Assembly (NCBI RefSeq): GCF_024679095.1
Contig: NW_026110862.1
Span: 62,001-126,000, forward strand
Source: Eriocheir sinensis
Lineage: Eukaryota > Arthropoda > Malacostraca > Decapoda > Varunidae
Length of the DNA: 64,000 bases
Reading direction: 5' to 3'
This document shows, one piece after another, positions 1 through 9,825 of the stretch. Each line of letters starts with the position of its first letter. Position 1 is the first letter of the stretch. The position numbers and the translations under genes are program-made. The notes beneath the pieces are model-generated. The model was not told the DNA's origin. It did no database searches and saw only the letters and a program-made list of their open reading frames with translations.

Positions 1-165
1 CCCTAGTGCGAGTCGGCCACCATACCTCCCCAACCAGTCGCACCAGCGCCGCTACTCGCATAATAGCGATTTTTTTCGCATAAAACGAACACTTGGTACA
101 TACAGGTTAGTCGCATATGAGCGAATTCGCATATATCGAATACCCGCTGTATATGTCTTTCAGTG
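1..165. other. Left-edge sequence, possible transposon end
   Basis: No coding signal. The stretch repeats the motif TCGCATA and its relatives (around 56-60, 78-84, 110-117, 128-134) and includes short self-complementary pieces such as GCGAGT/ACTCGC. Clustered subterminal motifs of this kind are common near the ends of DNA transposons, but the other end would lie outside the window, so the call is tentative. Confidence 0.25.
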
Positions 166-2135
166 AGTGTATGGAAGTGGTGTATGTCTGTCATTATGGG
201 TGTATACCTGTATTTCTGTGGATCTGTGGGAGTATTCTATGTCTATCCAAATGGGTGTATATGTCTTTCTGTGGGTGTAGGGGAGTGGAGTATGTCTTTC
301 TGTGGGTGTAGGGGAGTGGTGTATGTCTTTCTGTGGGTGTAGGGGAGTGGTGTATGTCCTTCGGTGAGTGTAGGGGAGTGGTGTATGTCTTTCTGTGGGT
401 GTAGGGGAGTGGTGTATGTCTTTCTTTGGGTGTAGGGGAGTGGTGTTTGTCTTTCTGTGGGTGTAGGGGAGTGGTGTATGTCTTTCTGTGGGTGTAGGGG
501 AGTGGTGTATGTCTTCTTGTGGGTGTAGGGGAGCGGTGTATGTCTTTTTGTGGGTGTAGGGAAGTGTTGTATGTCTTTCTGGGGGTGTAGGGGAGTGGTG
601 TATGTCTTTCTGTGGGTGTAGGGGAGTGGTGTATGTCTATGTGGGTGTTTTTTTTTCTGCGGGTGTAGAGGATTGGTGTATTTCTTTCTGTGGTTGTAGG
701 TGAGTGGTGTTTATGTCTTTCTGTGGGTGTAGGGGAGTGGTGTATGTCTATGTGGGTGTATGTTTTTTTTCTGCGGGTGTAGAGGAGTGGTGTATTTCTT
801 TCTGTGGATGTAGGGGAGTGTTGTATGTCTTTCTGTGGGTGTAGGGGAGTGGTGTATGTCTATGTGGGTGTATATGTTTTTTTTCTGAGGGTGTAGAGGA
901 GTGGTGTATGTCTTTCTTTAGGTGTAGGGGAGTGTTGTATGTCTTTCTGTGGGTGTAGGGGAGTGGTGTATGTCTATGTGGGTATATATGTTTTTTTCTG
1001 TGGGTGTAAGGGAGTGGTTGTCTATGTGGGTGTATATGTTTTTTCTGTGGGTGTAAGGGAGTGGTGTATGTCTATGTGGGTGTATATGTTTTTTATGTGG
1101 GTGTAAGGGAGTGGTTTATGTCTATGTGGGTGTATATGTTTTTCTGTGGGTGTAAGGAGTGGTTGTCTATGTGGGTGTATATGTTTTTCTGTGGGTGTAA
1201 AGTGGTGTATGTCTATGTGGGTGTATATGTTTTTTCTGTGGGTGTAAGGGAGTGGTGTATGTCTATGTTGGTATATATGTTTTTTTCTGTGGGTGTAGGT
1301 GAGTGGTGTATGTCTATGTTGGTATATATATTTTTGTCTGCGGGTGTAGGGGAATGGTGTATGTCTATGTTGGTATATATGTTTTTTTCTGCGGGTGTAG
1401 GTGAGTCTATGTTGGTATATATATATTTTTTTCTGTGGGTGTTGGAGAGTGGTGTATGTCTATGTTGGTATATATGTTTTTTTCTGTGGGTGTAGGTGAG
1501 TGGTGTATGTCTATGTTGGTATATATGTTTTTTCTGCGGGTGTAGGTGAGTGGTGTATGTCTATGTTGGTATATATGTTTTTTCTGCGGGTGTAGGGGAG
1601 TGGTGTATGTCTATGTGGGTGTATATGTTTTTTTTTTCTGTGGGTGTTGGAGAGTGGTGTATGTCTTTCATTGAAAGTGTACGTATATGATTTTATGTGG
1701 GTGTAGGGGAGTTGTGTTTGTCTATGTGGGTGTATATGTCTTTCTGTGGGTGTAGGGGAGTGGTGTATTTCTCTATGTGGTGTGTATGTATGGGAGTGAT
1801 GTATGTCTCTTTGTGGGTGTATATGTCTCTTTTGGGTGTATGGAAGTGGTGTAAGCCTATGTGTTTACTTCTGTGTCAGTGAGTGTATGTCTATCCATGT
1901 GGGTGTAAATGTCTATATCTATAGGTGTAATGAAATGGTGTATGTCTGTCAGTGTGGGAGTATACTTATATATCTGTGGATCTATGGGAGTATTGCATGT
2001 CTGTCCAAGTTTGTGTGTATGTCTTTCTGTGGGTGTATGGGTGGTGTATGTCTGTATGTGGGTGTATATGTCTATTGGAGTGGTGTATGTCTGTCCTTGA
2101 GGGTGTATATGTCTCTGTGGGTGTATGTATGGGAG
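166..2135. repeat. GT-rich minisatellite, ~30-35 bp unit
   Basis: Tandem imperfect copies of a unit built on GTGTATGTCT, TTCTGTGGGTG and TAGGGGAGTG. Between about 250 and 640 the copies follow one another at roughly 31-33 bp. From about 640 to 1660 a longer composite unit appears, alternating a TATGTGGGTGTATATG block with a T-run plus CTGTGGGTG block. Right of 1700 the array decays into looser copies. The unit resumes at 2404-2450 after the insert at 2136-2403. Open frames across the array are by-products of the repeat. Confidence 0.9.
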
Positions 2136-2403
2136 ACAGAGACACGCCAGTCCTCCTCGAGTGAGCAGCTTGGCCCGCCCTTCCGGTCCGCCGGTTTTAA
2201 GCTGACTGTCTGGCTGCTCACCCGGGTCATGCTACGGGCTGCCCAGCGCACCCGTGCCTCCGCCGCGCGCACCTGCCGGCGGGGACGCCCCCCTACACCC
2301 GCTACCGAAGCTTGCATTGCCTCGACTCTCCTTTACCGGACCGCCGTACGGCCAAAGGTCCGGTTCCTCATACATGGGGATTAATCTTAGCAGCAGCAGC
2401 AGC
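2136..2403 (+). mobile_element. SINE-like retroposon, family S, copy 1
   Basis: A GC-rich 268-bp block interrupts the minisatellite and is flanked by perfect 10-bp direct repeats TGTATGGGAG (2126-2135 and 2404-2413). It starts ACAGAGAC, contains CTCCTCG-GAGCAGC and GCTACGGGCTGC blocks, and ends ATTAATCTTA followed by a (GCA)n tail. The same landmarks occur in the same order, on the other strand, at 58698-59031, which also has a 10-bp target duplication. There are no terminal inverted repeats and no clear tRNA A/B boxes. A variable tail plus target duplication favours a retroposon copied by a LINE. A Mutator-type MITE (9-11 bp duplications) is the alternative but lacks TIR support. Confidence 0.65.
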
Positions 2404-2449
2404 TGTATGGGAGTAGTGTATGTCTTTATATGTTGGTGTTGGTGTCCAT

Positions 2450-2660
2450 TAGTTACGTTCCTGCAATCTCTGTATTTTCTCTCTTGGTGATGAGCACTTT
2501 TTGCTGGTTATTGGTTTCCCCTCTTGCTCTCTCTCTCCCTCTCTCTCACACACCAGCTGACATTTAGCTATCGCCCTGTCATCATGTTTGTATCGTCTCT
2601 GTATATCTGTTTGTATTCACGAGTTTTTCACAATGAAGAGGACAGCATCAAGACGCCGCT
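2450..2660. other. Gene-free spacer
   Basis: Low-complexity CT-rich DNA (2520-2555) and unremarkable sequence. Nothing recognised. Confidence 0.6.
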
Positions 2661-2795
2661 CGCTCCACCTCGCTTTTGGCGTCTCGCTCTTTTTCTCTTT
2701 GCTCGGAGCAGCGCATAGTGGCCCATTTTTGTTGTCGTTTTTATTTTTTCCCCTGAACTGCCTCCCTTGCTGCAAAAATATATAAATAAATAAAT
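2660..2795 (+). mobile_element. LINE family A, 3'-end fragment
   Basis: A 5'-truncated tail. The stretch GCTCGGAGCAGCG...GCCC, a T-rich block, then CTGAACTGCCTCC and TTGCTGCAAAA match in order the 3' end of the LINE A copy ending near 49119 (GGAGCAGCGAG, TGAGCTGCCTCC, TTGTTGTAAAA). It ends in an ATAAATAAATAAA tail. No coding sequence remains. Confidence 0.6.
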
Positions 2796-2999
2796 CCGTA
2801 GTGCTCCACAATAATGTATCCTAGTTACCCTTTCGACAACCTGGTTTTCTGTGTGTCCGCGAGACTTTAGGGGAGGCTTGCTCAGTGCCCGGCAGTTCAA
2901 ACTCTTCCGTACATATTAATGGGAAACTTCCGCCTCATTCTAGACAGGCAAGTTGCTGGCCTTATTCTGCCGTGCACTTACGTTTCTCGTCCTCGTTAA

Positions 3000-3494
3000 C
3001 CCGGTTGCAGCGGGGATCATGTTTCTTAATGGTCCCTCCAAGCGAGAAAAATGAGAAAAAATCATCACTCACACAAATCATTACATAATACATATCAAAG
3101 CATTTGTGATCAGTTTACGTATCATATATTTTGGGGGGTTTATATCATGGCACAAATTTGGCCCGTCGCTGATGCACGGTAAAGCCACAAATTTGGCCCG
3201 TCGCTGATACACGGTAAAGCCACAAATTTGGCCCGTCGCTGATACACGGTAAAGCTACAAATTTGGCCCGTCGCTGATACACGGTAAAGCCACAAATTTG
3301 GCCCGTCGCTGATACACGGTAAAGCTACAAATTTGGCCCGTCGCTGATACACGGTAAAGCCACAAATTTGGCCCGTCGCTGATACACGGTAAAGCCACAA
3401 ATTTGGCCCGTCGCTGATACACGGTAAAGCCACAAATCTGGCCCGTCGCTGATACACGGTAAGGCCACAAATTTGGCCCGTCACTGCTACCGGG
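3000..3494. mobile_element. piggyBac-type MITE, copy 1
   Basis: A 495-bp element bounded by TTAA on both sides (2996-2999 and 3495-3498). It starts CCCGGTTGCAGCGGGG and ends CTGCTACCGGG, whose reverse complement CCCGGTAGCAG matches the start with one mismatch. TTAA target duplication and CCC/GGG termini are the hallmarks of the piggyBac superfamily. There is no transposase frame, so it depends on another element. A shorter relative with the same ends lies at 36726-36942. About two thirds of this copy is an internal 35-bp tandem repeat. Confidence 0.75.
3150..3490. repeat. 35-bp tandem repeat inside the piggyBac MITE
   Basis: Nearly ten head-to-tail copies of a 35-bp unit containing CACAAATTTGGCCCGTCGCT then GATACACGGTAAAGC, differing at only a few positions. 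Because 35 is not a multiple of 3 the array reads open in several frames, giving a 35-residue periodic peptide that is not a gene. The related element at 36.7 kb has only about two units, so the array expanded inside this copy. Confidence 0.92.
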
Positions 3495-3498
3495 TTAA

Positions 3499-3696
3499 TA
3501 TGTATCCTTTCCTGGGTAGGTATCCTCAGACGCCTCCAACACTCTCGTCAACTATTTCCAAAGGCCAAAAAGGATATTAATTGGGTTTTCATGGTGTTTT
3601 CACGTTCACGGTACAGAAGTAGAGTCACACTACCTCCAGGGTCATAAAGGTACCTCTTGAAGGCACCAAACTCTACGAAAATCCTGCCAAAAATCT
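3499..3696. other. Spacer between DNA elements
   Basis: Unremarkable AT-rich sequence. It is the host DNA into which the hAT-like element to the right inserted. Confidence 0.5.
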
Positions 3697-3704
3697 CTGA
3701 TATG

Positions 3705-5336
3705 CAAAGGTGGGCTCGGTACTGAAAAATCAGTAGTGCGGTATTTTTTTCCGGAGTAGTGCGGTACGGCTGGCTTCACACGAGCCACTTTTTAGTGGTC
3801 AGTGGCCGCCACAAAATAATGGTCAAAACAGAACACACACATCTCTATGGGTGCAAGCATACGGGCCATTTTTTTTGTGGTCACCACTAAACAGTGGCGA
3901 GTTGTGGCGGGCGGTGCCATTTTCCGACCACGCCACTGTGGCCAGCGCTAGATACCGTTGTTTCAAATGGCAGCGTGCACACGAGCCACTATCGGTGACC
4001 ACCACCCTGCCACCCGCCGCTTTCCCTCTGTCTTGACACTCGAACACCTGAATTTTAACTGTCGTAATGATGTATAAGTATGACCTTCTCGCAAAACTTG
4101 TGTTCAGGATATAATGGATAAGCTCTTATATGCTTTCAGAACTAATGTTTCATTTCGTTTCACAGTTTTGCATATTAAGATTCTGGTATGGATTTATTAC
4201 TGAATGTGGTAGTTTTATTTACCCGGAAGTAGAAAGGGGAAAATGTTATGTAACCGCAAAGACTGCTGAATTATGTCAATAAATTACATCTAATGTGACT
4301 TAATATTCTTCATGTTCAGTCTTATATTGAAATTACCGCAAGTCTCTCTTCTACTGGCATACACCTCCTCCTGTCCTGCCGTGTTATACGTGGATCAATT
4401 ATTGTCATAAGATGATTAAACCTATCCTGTGACCTCCTGAAGTAGTAAAAAAATTATCGTGTTCTTTTAGCTCTGTAAATAATGTGTGGAACGCTACACG
4501 CAGTAGTCTGTTGCTAAGTATATGGGGTGAACCCATGGCAGTACTTTCTTCAGCGCTTTTTGATAAGAGAGCACAGACAGCCGCTGCCTCGACGAGATCC
4601 ATAACGCCACGTGCTGACCTCATTAGTGGCTGCCACCGAGTGGCTCGTGTGCATGGTGCACCTACCCGCCACTTTTCGTGGCGACCATTTTTTGTGGTCG
4701 CCACTTTTTGTGGCGGCCACTGACCACTAAAAGTGGCTTGTGTGAACCCAGCCTAACATTGCGGTTGCGGTAGTGCGGTCCCATTTTTTCTTTCCAAGTG
4801 CAGTACGCGGTGTGCGGTACTGCGGCAGCGGTAGTCAAAATACAAAAAATACGTCAGTGTCTATCCTAGCTATCCAAACAAAGGAAACATGCTTAAAATA
4901 GTACAATGAAAAATCGGCCTGCACAAAGGGTCCGGGTCCGGGGTTGAAATGGCCGGCATCGCGCGGGTTAGAGAAGACTCGCAGTGTAGTAGTTTAGTCT
5001 GTCTATAATTTATAGTATTTAATTTTGAACAATAACTGAAAAGCCAGAATGATTGAATCACTGATTGTGATGACTGATACCGATTGACTGATTGAGTCCG
5101 ATTCACTGTAAAAAAAAATAAAAAAAATGAACATTTATGTGAGCAGCATGCCGCGCTGCAAATGTCGTCTTCAATAGTTTTCAAAGTACCGCAAAAACGT
5201 ACCGCAGGATTTTTTAGTGCGGTCCGCGGTAGTGCGGCATTTTCAGAAATTTTGCGGTAGTGTGGTAGTGCGGTTCTTTTTTTGTGACGCGGTACTACCG
5301 CACTACCGCACTAAGTACCGCATTTGCCCTCCTCTG
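3705..5336. mobile_element. Non-autonomous hAT-like element
   Basis: The left end reads CAAAGGTGGGCTCGGTACT and the right end, reverse complemented, CAGAGGAGGGCAAATGCGGT then ACT. These are imperfect inverted repeats of the CAGRGGNGGGC type seen in hAT transposons. The 8-bp flanks CTGATATG (3697-3704) and CTGAAGTG (5337-5344) agree at 6 of 8 positions, as expected for an aged hAT duplication. Subterminal copies of GCGGTAGTGCGG crowd both ends (3735-3767, 4757-4840, 5215-5320). No transposase is present. A second inverted-repeat element (3768-4753) is nested inside, leaving an original length near 650 bp. Confidence 0.65.
3768..4753. mobile_element. Nested TIR element (986 bp) inside the hAT-like element
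   Basis: The left end GGCTGGCTTCACACGAGCCA and the reverse complement of the right end GGCTGGGTTCACACAAGCCA differ at two positions. The similarity runs on through CTTTTAGTGGTCAGTGG and GCCGCCAC, giving TIRs of 45 bp or more. The flanks are TAC (3765-3767) and TAA (4754-4756), possibly a decayed 3-bp duplication as made by PIF/Harbinger elements. Interior copies of the GTGGTC/CCACTAAA-type motif (3875-4010, 4640-4720) suggest further internal duplication. No transposase frame is visible, so the superfamily is unsettled. Confidence 0.65.
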
Positions 5337-5344
5337 CTGAAGTG

Positions 5345-6405
5345 TTCGCCTTTGTTCAGGTACTCGCCACTGGTTCTCCCCGGCTGCTGTTGCTTGAAGT
5401 TCTCCAGGACATGTTATTTCCATAAGCCTCACGTTTAGCTGAACAATGCTGACGCTGATGTCATTACAAGAGAAGAGAAAAAGGATAAACAGGTGGTAAG
5501 TAAATTCACCTGTCTGGCGGTGTTGCGATAAATAGCTCAACGCATAAATATTTCGCTCTGTGTCCACTACGCATGTCCTCTGGGGGAATGCACAGCAGGA
5601 GAGCATGTTAATTTGGCTTATTGTGTTGTAGTTTGTCCACTTATGACCTTTGTGTTGATTGATTTTGCCCAAACCTGAAAGAACTGAGTGAACATCAACG
5701 TGGGGTAGTTCTTCTAAAATCCGCCCTGTTCGTTTGTTATAAGCCCTCCTCCGTATTAAAAGTGTTGCTCTGATGCTTGTGGCGCGTATCGGAGCCATGA
5801 CAGGACAAGCAAAAGGTGGCGGTGAGGGAAATATGGAAACAGTAAGCAAGCTGATCCTCTCTCGGCGAGCTATTTTGCAGCTGCCAGAAAATTCTTACGA
5901 CAGCGGCATGGAGGGTTACTCCTGCCAGGCCCGCGGGTTGCCTTTGATTTGATGTAACATTGAATTTACTGCACGTTTGATCCGCCATGACGATTTGCTG
6001 GCAGGAAAAGCGTACATTACCTCTAAACGTGAAGTGCATCAACGGTGAACTTCCCAAAGACACGATTCAACACGGGGAGATGAGATGGACCGGAGGAGCG
6101 CACGTGACAACTCGTGCCCACCTCGCAGGCTCGCATATAAAAAATCTGCAGGCAGTCTTGCAAGTATGGATACAATTGTATCCAATGGATACATTTTGAC
6201 GGTGCTCGTACATGCATGCGCCGATGAGCAAAATGGATACAAAATCGAATTATTAGACAAAACTGGAAACTTTTTACCCTTTTGGGGGCAAATTGGATAC
6301 TTTTTTGGCCTTTTTGGCCGTCCAAGCGCCGCACCTGTTTTTTTATTTCTTTTATTTACAAGCTTGGCCGGCAAAAGGAAATGAAATACTATCAACCTAA
6401 TGACA

Positions 6406-6408
<3 letters not shown>
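5345..6408. other. Gene-free region with GGATAC motifs
   Basis: No recognisable gene. Frames of 60-180 codons here lack family motifs and overlap on both strands. The only structured piece is a cluster of GGATAC motifs between 6168 and 6298, which includes an 18-bp perfect palindrome. Confidence 0.5.
6167..6184. repeat. 18-bp perfect palindrome
   Basis: TGGATACAATTGTATCCA equals its own reverse complement. Further TGGATAC copies follow near 6187, 6233 and 6293. This may be a protein-binding cluster or the subterminal repeats of an unrecognised DNA transposon. Confidence 0.6.
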
Positions 6409-6867
<459 letters not shown>

Positions 6868-7190
6868 CCACGGCATCTTTCTCCTTTTTCTCCCTCATAC
6901 TTTTTTTGTTAGCTTCCAGTCCCTTTTCTTCACGCCATCCTTACACTCCGCTTTCATTTACTTTCATTTTCCTTTGTTTCTGCACATTCCTGTTTCTTTC
7001 TTTTTCTCATTACATCGTCCTCTCGCCCTTCATTTCCTTTTCCATGGCTTTCATAATATATTTTTCTCATTTTTCTTTTTGCAACAAAGGAGACAGCTCA
7101 AGGGCACAGTAAAAAGTAAACAATAATATAATTTAAAGCCCGCACCTCGCTGCTCACAAAAAGAATCCAAAGAGGTGGCCGAAAGAGAGG

Positions 7191-8456
7191 TCAATTTCGG
7201 GAGGAGAGGATTCCAGATACCTTTCTCTTGAAAGAGTTCAAGTCGTAAGCAGGAGGAAATACAGAAGAAGGAAGATTGTTCCAGAGTTTACCAGCGTGAG
7301 GGATGAAAGAGTGAAGATGCTGGTTAACTCTTGCATAAGGGGTTTGGACAGTGTAGGGATGAGCATGAGTAGAAAGTCGTGTGCAGCGGGGCCGCGGGAG
7401 GGAGGCATGCAATTAACAAGTTCAGATGATCAGTCAGCATAAAAGTATCCATAGAAAATAAAGAGATGCAACATGGCGGCGGAAATTTGGAGTTAGATGA
7501 CTATCAGTAAGAGGAGGAGAGCTGATGAGACGAGGAGCCTTAGACTCCACTCTGCCCAAGAGGGCTGTGTGAGTGGAGCCCTCCCACACGTGAGATGTAT
7601 ACTCAATATGAGGGCGGACAATGCCCTTGTATATGAATAGTTTGTTATGGAAAGAAGATCATTGATGAATTACATGAAAAGAGTAGGTGATAGGACAGAG
7701 CCCTGTGGAACATTACTGTTAATAGGTTTATGAGAAGAACAGTGACCGTCTACCACAGCAGAGATAGAACGGCCGGAAAGGAAACTGGAGATAAAGGAAC
7801 AGAGAGAACGATAGAATCCGAAAGAGGGCAGTTTAGAAAGCAAAGACTTGTGCCAGACTCTATCGAAGGTATTCGATATGTAGTGCAACTGAGAAAGTTT
7901 CACCGAAATGGCTAGGAGAGGATGACCAAGAATCAGTTAAGAGAGCAAGAAGATCGCCAGTAGAACGCCCCTTGCGGAACCCATACTGGCGATCAGATAG
8001 AAGGTTAGAAGTGTAAAGGTGCTTTCGAATCTTCCGGTTAAGGATTGATTCAAAAGCTTTAGATAGACATGAAAGTAAAGCTATAGGGCGGTAGTTTGAG
8101 GGATTGGAGCTGCCACCCTTCTTAGGCACACGCTGTACAAAGGCATACTTCTAGCAGGAAGGAAAGATAGATGTTGATAGGCAGAGACGAAAGAGTTTGA
8201 CCAGACAGGGTGTCAGCACAAAAGCACAGTTTTTAAGGACAATAGGAGGCACTCCATCAGGTCCATAAGCCTTCTGAGAGTTGAGGCCAGAGAGGGCATA
8301 GAAAACATCATTAGGAAGAATCTTAATAACAGGCATAAAGGAGTCAGAGGGGATGAGTGGGAGGAATATCCCCAGAATCGTCCAAGGTGGAGTTCTTACA
8401 GAAAGTTTGAGCGAAGAGTTCAGCCTTAGAGACAGATGAGACGGCAGTGCTGCCAT
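7191..8456 (-). pseudogene. LINE A copy 1 reverse transcriptase, broken
   Basis: Pieces of the RT in several frames. 8456-8151 carries the SGLNSQKAYGPDGVPPIVLK block (RT motif 0/1). 8129-7860 carries NYRPIALLSCLSKAFE and RQYGFRKGRSTGDLL. 7903-7670 carries DRVWHKSLL and PQGSVLSPTLF. 7412-7191 carries the family C-terminus (RCTRLSTHAHPYT, GKLWNNLPSSVF). The palm YADD box and its surroundings are deleted near 7640. The enzyme would have reverse-transcribed LINE RNA at nicked target DNA. The frame changes and the deletion show it cannot be active. The APE endonuclease plus this RT type points to the jockey/CR1 group; the exact clade is not assigned. Confidence 0.85.
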
Positions 8457-8782
8457 CAGGGTTAAGGAGAGGAGGGAAAGAGGAAAAAGTGAAATTGGAG
8501 GAGATATTCTTGGCTAGATGCCAGAAGTCACGGGAAGAACTAGAAGAAGCAAGGTGTTGACATTTTCTATTTATAAAAGAAGTTTTGGTAAGTCAGAGAA
8601 TAGATTTGGCACGATTCCGGGCTGAAATGTAAAGATCAAAGTTAGCGGTTGTTCGAAGGCTCTGGAACCTTTTGTGAGCTGCCTCTCTATCTTTAATAGC
8701 ACGAGAACAAACATGACTAAACCAAGGCTTTTTTAGCATGAGGAGTAGAAAAGTACGTGGAATGTATGCCTCTATTCAAGAA

Positions 8783-9294
8783 TCAATAACCTTTGTGATG
8801 CTCTGAGCACACAGAGGGGTCTCTCTCCTGGAAACAGTAATCATTCCATGGGAAATCGGAAAAATACATCCTCAGGTCGTCCCACCGAGCTGAAGCAAAA
8901 TGCCAGAAGCATCGCCTTTTCTGTGGGTCCAGAGGGTGTACAGGAGCGATAGGACGGGATACAGAAATAAGGGTGTGATCGAAGGAGCCCAACGGAGAGA
9001 ACAGTTTGACAAAGTAAACAGAAGGGTTAGAGGTAAGGAAGGGGTCTAGTATGTTGGGCCTGTCTCCAAGACGGTCGGGAATACGAGTAGGGTGCTGAAC
9101 CAACTGCTGTAGGTCCTTGAGGAGAGCAAAGCTGTAGGTTTGTTCACCAGGCTGGTCAGCGAAAGAGGATGAAAGCCAAAGCTGGTGGTGAACATTGAAA
9201 TCTCCCAAGATGGAGATTTCAGCAAAGGGAGAGTGAGTCAAGATGTGCTCCACTTTAGAGTTCAAATAGTCAAAGAATTTTACATAGTTAGTAG
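8783..9294 (-). pseudogene. LINE A copy 1 AP-endonuclease, distal part
   Basis: Encodes the C-terminal half of the APE-type endonuclease. [14 protein letters not shown] holds the catalytic GDFN. The usual SDHNLIS box is altered here to FDHTLIS. The frame stays open to the left LTR of the BEL/Pao element at 9295 and continues into the LTR as a chance fusion. The N-terminal half of the domain lies beyond the insertion at 15514-15990. In the intact element this domain nicks target DNA to prime reverse transcription. Confidence 0.85.
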
Positions 9295-9635
9295 TGTAGA
9301 AAGTGAGGCGACGTCTGATCATAAGACATGGAGAGGATTCGGTCATGGAAACACGAGAGGATCCATCTTGCCAGCTGTATTTCTTACAAAAACAAACGTA
9401 CAAAAATACAATTGGTAGATATCTACCATCCTTTTCAAGTCTTAGCAAATGCATAAAACAATGCAATAAATCATACAAATGCTTTTACTAATTTTCTTAT
9501 AAAAAGACTAGAAAAAATAATACTTGCATTTCTTAAAGAAATCAAAGAAAACTTGGCAGTAGCAAGGGGGACTGAACCAAGAAGCAGCCTGAGGCAAACC
9601 GCTCAATATTCATTGGTGTAATTTCATCCTTAACA
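9295..9635 (-). repeat. BEL/Pao 3' LTR
   Basis: Plus-strand ends are TGTAGAAAGTGAGG and CATCCTTAACA. On its right (9636-9650) lies a C-rich stretch that reads GGTGGGGAGTA on the minus strand, a polypurine tract immediately before the LTR as expected for plus-strand priming. Confidence 0.92.
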
Positions 9636-9795
9636 TACTCCCCACCATAGGAGCACTCAAGCTCCTATCAAAGAAAACATGTATAATCTCATCTTGTATC
9701 ACAAACAACAAGTTCCTGTCACTGAACCAGTAACAATACCCATACATAAGTAACCCCACTATCACCAGGAAAACTTCACAAATCAAGAACAGCAC
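9636..9795 (-). CDS. Short hydrophobic frame after integrase
   Basis: Downstream of the integrase stop, in the same frame after two stop codons (at about 9823-9825 and 9817-9819), an open stretch runs through the polypurine tract. It encodes a hydrophobic run of about 20 residues (LFLICEVFLVIVGLLMYGY) followed by a polar acidic tail. It has no ATG at its start (first usable codon GTG). It resembles a single-pass membrane segment, perhaps a remnant of an env-like or accessory 3' frame, or chance. No family recognised. Confidence 0.35.
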
Positions 9796-9825
9796 GTGGC
9801 GACCACACGCCCCTCTTTGTTATCT

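Larger units (their letters stand above)
7079..9294 (-). mobile_element. LINE family A copy 1, 3' part (RT and most of endonuclease)
   Basis: Minus-strand non-LTR retrotransposon of about 3.2 kb full length. This is its 3' portion. The 5' portion is at 15514-16187 on the other side of the BEL/Pao insertion. The 3' end (near 7079-7150) carries the family tail (GGAGACAGCTCAAGGGCACA read on the plus strand). About 400 bp are deleted near 7640: the copy jumps from the distal RT domain straight to the sequence just after the PQGSVLSPTLF block. By comparison with copy 3 (48120-48550), the YADD catalytic box is therefore missing. Confidence 0.85.

Noticed and set aside
1061..1495. 144-codon frame in the GT-rich array
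   Set aside because: Follows the minisatellite period; neighbouring units read the same way in other frames.
3150..3490. Regular 35-bp repeats that could suggest a CRISPR array, or a 114-residue periodic protein
   Set aside because: Units are contiguous with no unique spacers, and the frame exists only because the unit lacks stops. It is a minisatellite inside a piggyBac-type element.
4405..4723. Frames of 79-99 codons within the nested TIR element
   Set aside because: No transposase motif and both strands are open alike; non-coding element sequence.
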